Assembly: GCA_009774175.1 (NCBI GenBank)
Contig: VSNG01000001.1
Coordinates: 124,001 to 188,000, forward strand
DNA from: Lachnospiraceae bacterium
GTDB lineage: Bacteria; Bacillota; Clostridia; Lachnospirales; Lachnospiraceae
Direction of reading: 5' to 3'
Length of the DNA: 64,000 bases
Part shown: one piece after another, positions 59,227 to 64,000 of the stretch
Position numbering within the stretch: position 1 is the stretch's first letter
Layout of the letters: each line of letters opens with the position of its first letter
The notes under the pieces: generated by a model
Told to the model about the DNA's origin: nothing
The model's input: the letters and a program-made list of their open reading frames with translations, nothing else
Databases searched by the model: none
Program-made: the position numbers and the translations under genes

Positions 59227-60243
59227 TTATCCCTCCGAATGTGAAACCCTTTCAAAAATATCCGGCAGCCCGGAAAGAAATGTTCTGCCGCTTATATCGG
59301 AAAACGGATCGGGAAGCGCGGGGAATACAACCTTGCAGGCGTGCAAAAGCTGGGAACGCACGCCGTATTTCTGGCGATATATTTCATTCCACGATCTGTC
59401 GCCGTATTTGTAATCTCCTAAAAGCGGATGTCCGATACTGGCAAGATGCGCCCTGATCTGATGGGATTTCCCGGTAATCAGCTCCACCTCCAGCAAGGTC
59501 TTATCCGCCTCTTCCCGAAGCGGCTTATACTTTGTTTTGACAGGAAAGCCGTCTGCTTCTGCGGAAATAACTACTTTATTTGTTTTTTTATCTTTCTTAA
59601 GATAGCCTTCGATCTTCCGTTCATTGCGAAGGGTGCCTTTTACATAAAGCATATAGTACTTATGAAGGGTTCTTTCCTTTAACAGCTCTCCCAGAAGCTG
59701 CGCGCCTTTCAACGTTTTGGCGCAGAGTACAATGCCGCTGGTATTGCGGTCAAGACGGTTACAGACGGAAGGCCTGAAGAAGGTCAAGTCTTCTGCAGAC
59801 AGTCCGCCCTTTTCAAGCAGATAGCCGATCAGCCATTCATTCAGGGAAAGATCTGATTTATCCGCCTTCTGAGACAGGACGCCCGCAGGCTTATCTAAAA
59901 GCAAGATATGGTCATTTTCATAAATGACCTGAATTTTTGACAACTTCCTGTAGGCGGATCCATAATCCGATACGGAATGCGGCGTTTTTGACGCAGACGA
60001 CAGAGCGCCGCCGTCTGTTTCTTTTCCCATAAATTTGGAAAGCGTATCCTGCGCAAAGAAAATCTTCACACTGTCTCCTGCGGCAGTTTTTTCACTGCCG
60101 TCCGCTTTCCTGTCGTTTAAAGTAATATTCTTTTTTCGAAGCATTTTGTAGAGGAAGCCTTTTTCTGCGTTTGGCAAAAGCCGGTGAAGATATTTGTCAA
60201 GCCGCTGTCCGGCCTCCCTTTCCGTGATGGTTATCTTATACAT
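59227..60243 (-). CDS. RluA family pseudouridine synthase (RluC/D-like)
   Basis: 338 residues from ATG 60243 with AAAGGAA upstream. S4-like N-terminus (AGQRLDKYLHRLLPNAEKGF, YKMLRKKNITLN), an atypical spacer of about 50 residues, then the catalytic domain with NRLDRNTSGIVLCAK and LITGKSHQIRAHLAS. It modifies uridines in rRNA; target unknown. It is the second RluA-family enzyme in the window, less similar to RluD than the one at 23309. Next to recU. Confidence 0.92.
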   Translation of the reverse strand: MYKITITEREAGQRLDKYLHRLLPNAEKGFLYKMLRKKNITLNDRKADGSEKTAAGDSVKIFFAQDTLSKFMGKETDGGALSSASKTPHSVSDYGSAYRKLSKIQVIYENDHILLLDKPAGVLSQKADKSDLSLNEWLIGYLLEKGGLSAEDLTFFRPSVCNRLDRNTSGIVLCAKTLKGAQLLGELLKERTLHKYYMLYVKGTLRNERKIEGYLKKDKKTNKVVISAEADGFPVKTKYKPLREEADKTLLEVELITGKSHQIRAHLASIGHPLLGDYKYGDRSWNEIYRQKYGVRSQLLHACKVVFPALPDPFSDISGRTFLSGLPDIFERVSHSEG

Positions 60244-60343
60244 CGAAGCGCATTCCTTTGATTTTGCGTCTGTTCCATAAAATATATTACCACACAATCC
60301 GCAATCAGACAATCAAATGTAATTTCCGGCGGCCTCTTTGACG

Positions 60344-60922
60344 CTAAAGCGATATGGAATAAAGCAGGCTGACAATTCCTTCTTTTTCTCTGTGATCCGC
60401 TTCATCCATTAATGACAATCGACTTAGTCGGTCAAGGTACTCCGACTCCTGAGAAAAGATATTAACCGTCACGTTTTTGATTCCCTCCTGAGAAAGCATC
60501 TGCTCCAAATGCTTTCTGGCTTCGTCACAGCTGCAGGCCGGGTTTTCCGTAATGCCGCAGAGTATGCCGCCCTTCAATGCCATATGGCTTATGGGATAGT
60601 TTTTCTGATAGGAAGTAAAGTAAAGGTCATAAAAGGTCATAAGCCCTGCATTATCATCATAAACTGTAAGCTTTTGATGAAGCCCCTCGCTGCATCCCCT
60701 TGCCCGCAGAAACAGGATGCAGTTTACCGCGCTTTTGCAGGCGGGAAGACAGCACAGCACAGCCACAATGGTAAGCAGATTGCGGTTGGAACCCGTTTTT
60801 ACAATGCCTGCGATATACAAGGATACGGAGAAGGCAAAGAAAAATACGGTTCGCAGGATTGTGTATATTTTTCTGTTGTTGAGATAGCCGTAGCAGCCCT
60901 TTGGCACAAGAATCTGGTTCAT
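60344..60922 (-). CDS. Uncharacterised membrane protein
   Basis: 192 residues from ATG 60922 with AGGAGG six bases upstream. Two membrane helices near residues 22-62 (TVFFFAFSVSLYIAGIVKTG, LLTIVAVLCCLPACKSAVNC) precede a cytoplasmic part of about 120 residues with no motif I recognise, including ENPACSCDEARKHLEQML. Probably cotranscribed with the SDR gene, 11 bases away. Confidence 0.75.
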   Translation of the reverse strand: MNQILVPKGCYGYLNNRKIYTILRTVFFFAFSVSLYIAGIVKTGSNRNLLTIVAVLCCLPACKSAVNCILFLRARGCSEGLHQKLTVYDDNAGLMTFYDLYFTSYQKNYPISHMALKGGILCGITENPACSCDEARKHLEQMLSQEGIKNVTVNIFSQESEYLDRLSRLSLMDEADHREKEGIVSLLYSISL

Positions 60923-60933
60923 GTCATTCCTCC

Positions 60934-61683
60934 TTAAAAGCACTTCATCAGAAGATTTTGTACGCCCTGGGTGGACAGATACAGCAGCCGGATGGGCAGT
61001 CCGCAGAGAGAAACGCTTCTTCCGCTTTTACAGTCGTCAATGGCCTTTTTTACCACGCAGGATGTTTCCGCCATGGTGAGCTTTTTTAAAAGGCTGATTC
61101 GTATCGCATTTTCGTAGGCATGGGTAAGAAAAGGAGTATTTACCGGGCCGGGACAGACGGCCGTCACGGTGATTCCCTTTCCCCGGAGCTCTCTCTCCAG
61201 CGCCCTGCTTAAGGAGTATACATAGGCCTTGGAAGCCGCGTAGACCGCGAAAGCCTGCTGTGGCACAAAGGCAGCGCCTGAGGAAAACTGTAAAAGCTTG
61301 CTGCCCTTTCGCATATAGGGCAGGCAGATCATGGTCATACGGGTCAGGGCAACGATGTTAAGCTGCACCATCGCCTCAATTTCTTCGCGGCTTTGTCTGT
61401 CAAACAGCTTGTGGCTGCCGATTCCCGCACAGTTTACCAGAACCGTAATCTTCGGATTCTGAATGGCAAGCACTTCTTCAAACTGTTTCAGGGATGATTC
61501 CACGGTCAGGTCAATGGCAATAACCCTCGTTTTTGTCCGCAGGGAAGCGGCAAGTTCCTCCAACGGTTCTCTTCTGCGGGCAAGAAGCCAGATCTCATCC
61601 GTTTTGCCAAGGCGCTGATCTAATTGTACGGCAAACTCTCGGCCCATTCCCGAGGACGCCCCTGTAATAATGGCGATATTCAT
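60934..61683 (-). CDS. Short-chain dehydrogenase/reductase
   Basis: 249 residues from ATG 61683 (AAAGGAA site). Classical SDR: Rossmann motif TGASSGMG near the start, NCAGIG in the NAG position, Ser in FSSGAAF and YAASK as the catalytic Tyr-x3-Lys, then PGPVNTPF. The substrate is not predictable. The C-terminal LLYLSTQGVQNLLMKCF is a hydrophobic tail that may associate with the membrane, as in the DltE/YqjQ-type subgroup. Confidence 0.9.
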   Translation of the reverse strand: MNIAIITGASSGMGREFAVQLDQRLGKTDEIWLLARRREPLEELAASLRTKTRVIAIDLTVESSLKQFEEVLAIQNPKITVLVNCAGIGSHKLFDRQSREEIEAMVQLNIVALTRMTMICLPYMRKGSKLLQFSSGAAFVPQQAFAVYAASKAYVYSLSRALERELRGKGITVTAVCPGPVNTPFLTHAYENAIRISLLKKLTMAETSCVVKKAIDDCKSGRSVSLCGLPIRLLYLSTQGVQNLLMKCF

Positions 61684-61718
61684 GGTAATTCCTTTCTCCA
61701 TTCGCAAACTTCGTCTTT

Positions 61719-63683
61719 TTATTTATCACTCTTTTTCTTATGCACATTACGGATGGTCTTTTTTCTGCTTTTTTGGTCGGCTGACTTCTTTCCCTGCAGT
61801 TTTCCCTGTCTGCCGGGCTTTGAGCCGTCCGTCTTTTTCGCCTGCGGCGTACCTGCGCCGCCCGTTCTTTGTTTCTGGGTCTGACCGATCGTCCGCCGCG
61901 GCTTAATCAGGCATTTTTTATCAAACCCGATCAGATCTTCCCGGCCACCTTTCAGGAGGGCTTCCCGGACCAGATCGTAATTGTTTGGGTTCCGATACTG
62001 GATTAAGGCTCTCTGCATGGCTTTTTCGTGGGGATTTCGGCAGACATACACCTCTTTCCCGTTCCGCGGGTCTGTTCCGGTATAATACATGACGGTGGAC
62101 ACTGTGGAAGGAGTCGGATAAAAATCCTGCACCTGTTCCGGCATATAGCCAAGATCCCGCAGATATTCCGCCAGTGCAATGGCTTCTTTCAGCGTAGAGC
62201 CGGGATGGGAAGACATCAGGTAGGGCACAAGAAACTGCTTCTTTTCCAGCTGTTCGTTGATCTTATAATATTTTCGCACGAAACGTTCATAAACTTCCTT
62301 TTTGGGCTTGCCAAGCTTATTCAGTACGGCGTCCGAAATGTGCTCCGGCGCCACTTTGAGCTGACCGCTGACATGATGCTCCACCAGCTCCCTGAAAAAG
62401 GTATCGTCGGGATCGGCCAGCAGATAATCGAACCGAATGCCTGAACGGATAAACACCTTCTTAACGCCGGGAAGCGCCCGGAGCTTTCGAAGAAGCGTCA
62501 GGTAGTCCGAATGATCCGCTTTCAGATTGGGACAGGGCGAGGGAAAAAGGCACTGTCTGTTCTTACAGACGCCCTGACAAAGCTGTTTTTCGCAGGAGGG
62601 ATGTCTGAAATTGGCCGTAGGGCCTCCCACGTCATGAATATATCCCTTAAAATCGGGCTCTTTAAGCATTTCCTCCGCTTCCCTTACGAGAGACTCATGG
62701 CTTCTTACCTGCACAATCCTTCCCTGATGAAAGGTCAGAGCGCAGAAATTACAGCCGCCAAAACACCCTCTGTTACTGACAAGAGAAAATCGGATCTCCG
62801 AGATGGCCGGCACACCGCCCGCCGCCTCGTAGGAGGGATGGTAAGTGCGCATATAAGGCAGGTCGTAGATATCGTCCATTTCCTGCATGGAAAGCGGCGG
62901 TTGAGGCGGATTCTGTACCACATAAAGGCCGTTCGGATATGGCTCAACCAGAGTTTTTCCCGTGAAAGGATCCGTATTCTGATACTGTGTCCAAAAACTG
63001 TCTGCATAGCGCTTCGGCTGCGACTTCATTTCTTCATAGGAAGGCAGCATGACGCCGTCAAAAACGCCGCTGATATCCTTTGTCCGATAGACCGTTCCCG
63101 GGATAAAGGTAATATCCCTGACCGCAATGCCATTGTCCAGCGCTTCCGCAATTTCCACAATGGACTTTTCTCCCATGCCGTAAGAGAGAAGGTCGGCCTG
63201 ACTGTCCAAAAGAACGGACCGTTTAAAACTGTCCGTCCAGTAATCGTAATGGGCCATCCGCCGCAGACTGGCCTCAATGCCGCCGATGATCACCGGCACG
63301 TCTTTGTAACGCCTGCGGATCAGATTCCCGTAAACAACAGTCGCCCCATCCGGCCGCTTTCCTGTCAGACCGCCCGGCGTATAGGCGTCTGTGGGCCGGC
63401 GTTTCCCGGAAACAAAATAATGGTTTACCATGGAGTCCATATTTCCGCCGGAGACAAGAAAGGCAAGTCTGGGACGTCCGAATAACGCAATGCTGTCCTC
63501 GTTTTTCCAGTCCGGCTGGGAAATGATGCATACACTGTAGCCGTGGGCCTGCAGGACGCGGCTGATGATGGCATGGCCGAAGGAAGGATGATCCACATAG
63601 GCGTCTCCTATGACATATACAAAATCAGGCTGACTGATTCCCTGTTGTTCCATTTCCTGTTTTGAAATCGGCAGAAAACTCAT
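61719..63683 (-). CDS. YgiQ family radical SAM protein
   Basis: 654 residues from ATG 63683 with AGGAGAG upstream. The N-terminal region has DFVYVIGDAYVDHPSFGHAI. The radical SAM cluster motif is CFGGCNFC, followed by KVAPEHISDAVLNKLGKP and YTGTDPRNGKEVYVCRNPHE. The C-terminus is a basic, disordered tail (QTQKQRTGGAGTPQAKK). Function of the family is unknown. Fourth radical SAM-related protein in the right half of the window. Confidence 0.94.
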   Translation of the reverse strand: MSFLPISKQEMEQQGISQPDFVYVIGDAYVDHPSFGHAIISRVLQAHGYSVCIISQPDWKNEDSIALFGRPRLAFLVSGGNMDSMVNHYFVSGKRRPTDAYTPGGLTGKRPDGATVVYGNLIRRRYKDVPVIIGGIEASLRRMAHYDYWTDSFKRSVLLDSQADLLSYGMGEKSIVEIAEALDNGIAVRDITFIPGTVYRTKDISGVFDGVMLPSYEEMKSQPKRYADSFWTQYQNTDPFTGKTLVEPYPNGLYVVQNPPQPPLSMQEMDDIYDLPYMRTYHPSYEAAGGVPAISEIRFSLVSNRGCFGGCNFCALTFHQGRIVQVRSHESLVREAEEMLKEPDFKGYIHDVGGPTANFRHPSCEKQLCQGVCKNRQCLFPSPCPNLKADHSDYLTLLRKLRALPGVKKVFIRSGIRFDYLLADPDDTFFRELVEHHVSGQLKVAPEHISDAVLNKLGKPKKEVYERFVRKYYKINEQLEKKQFLVPYLMSSHPGSTLKEAIALAEYLRDLGYMPEQVQDFYPTPSTVSTVMYYTGTDPRNGKEVYVCRNPHEKAMQRALIQYRNPNNYDLVREALLKGGREDLIGFDKKCLIKPRRTIGQTQKQRTGGAGTPQAKKTDGSKPGRQGKLQGKKSADQKSRKKTIRNVHKKKSDK

Positions 63684-63699
63684 TGTTACGCTCTCCTGT

Positions 63700-64000
63700 T
63701 CAGCATCCTGCAGGTATCGGTTCCCGCTCATCCGCCGGCCCTGCGATAATGCCCTTTTCCATCAGTTCCATAAAATCAAAGGTATAGTAATCGGCCAGAC
63801 GCCGTTTTTCTTCATCCTGATACTCCGAATACTTATCGTAAACGGCACAGACCTTCATTCCCGCCGAAAGTCCTGCCTGAATACCCGGTATGATATCTTC
63901 AAACACAAGACAGTTTTCAGGAGAGACCGAAAGCGCCTCCGCTACAGCCAGATAGATATCCGGCGCAGGCTTCCCCTTCGATACATCGCAGGCAGTCATG
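63700..64000 (-). CDS. HAD family hydrolase, C-terminal part (5' end outside window)
   Basis: About 100 residues of the C-terminal half; the start lies beyond base 64000. HAD motif III (SKGKPAPDIYL) with its Lys and motif IV (CLVFEDIIPGIQAGLSAGM) with acidic pair are visible, and the order matches the beta-phosphoglucomutase/phosphatase subfamily. Motif I is not in the window, so the substrate class cannot be judged. Ends 16 bases before the YgiQ-type gene start. Confidence 0.88.
   Translation of the reverse strand, partial: MTACDVSKGKPAPDIYLAVAEALSVSPENCLVFEDIIPGIQAGLSAGMKVCAVYDKYSEYQDEEKRRLADYYTFDFMELMEKGIIAGPADEREPIPAGC

Noticed and set aside
1..64000. tRNA, rRNA, CRISPR arrays, insertion sequences, prophage genes
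   Set aside because: None seen. The only tyrosine recombinase is in a housekeeping context, no transposase was found, and the only tandem arrays are in-frame coding repeats.

Overview
The window looks like a chromosomal stretch from a low-to-mid GC anaerobic Firmicute, most probably a Lachnospiraceae-type Clostridium relative. The reasons are the gene orders miaB-mutS-mutL-miaA, mreBCD-mrdA-minCDE-rodA, ylmE-sepF-lspA-rluD and rplU-prp-rpmA-obgE-yhbY-nadD-yqeK-rsfS, an L27 with a cleavable N-terminus, strong AGGAGG ribosome binding sites, Gram-positive LexA boxes beside a divergent yneA, and a short HisG with HisZ. I see no rRNA, tRNA, CRISPR array, prophage or insertion sequence.

Layout. 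1-7213: mismatch repair and tRNA modification (miaB end, mutS, mutL, miaA) followed by a PLP lyase. 7293-18159: a long plus-strand envelope and division cluster (DUF4321, radC, mreBCD, PBP2, minCDE, rodA, mgsA, a D,D-carboxypeptidase). Four of its intergenic spacers, and only those, carry elaborate hairpin elements. 18188-24214: a P-loop protein, an HlyD-like protein, yggS, sepF, aroB, lspA and rluD. 24215-30366: a 1925-residue surface protein with a long structured leader. 30459-33558: an unknown protein, cstA and a cytidylate-kinase-like protein. 33589-35148: minus-strand transporter unit. 35365-37132: ttcA-like protein and a XerS-sized tyrosine recombinase. 37293-39365: radical SAM SPL-type protein, a remnant of a WYL regulator and a class D beta-lactamase lipoprotein. 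39517-40758: SOS locus yneA/lexA. 40876-42137: AraC/GyrI regulator and DUF378 protein. 42202-52590: minus-strand ribosome and translation cluster with a second lspA, a Nudix hydrolase, an RNase E/G and the paired radical SAM proteins TIGR03960/TIGR03936. 52644-58682: his operon from promoter to terminator (hisZ, hisG, SIMPL protein, hisD, hisB, hisIE). 58686-64000: recU, pseudouridine synthase, unknown membrane protein, SDR, YgiQ-type radical SAM and the end of a HAD hydrolase.

Most of the window is conserved core. I do not see a complete new defence or mobile system. The observations I rate highest are: repeated two-hairpin elements with compensatory changes inside the mre-min-rod operon, one of them read through as part of a signal peptide; an MreB in the canonical position whose ATPase motifs are altered; a degenerate HisF-like barrel fused to HisIE; a chromosomal class D beta-lactamase; and the giant modular surface protein with its leader hairpin.

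Start sites were moved inward from the longest open frame wherever a ribosome binding site or family alignment favoured it. All family assignments are from reading the translated sequence, not from a database search.
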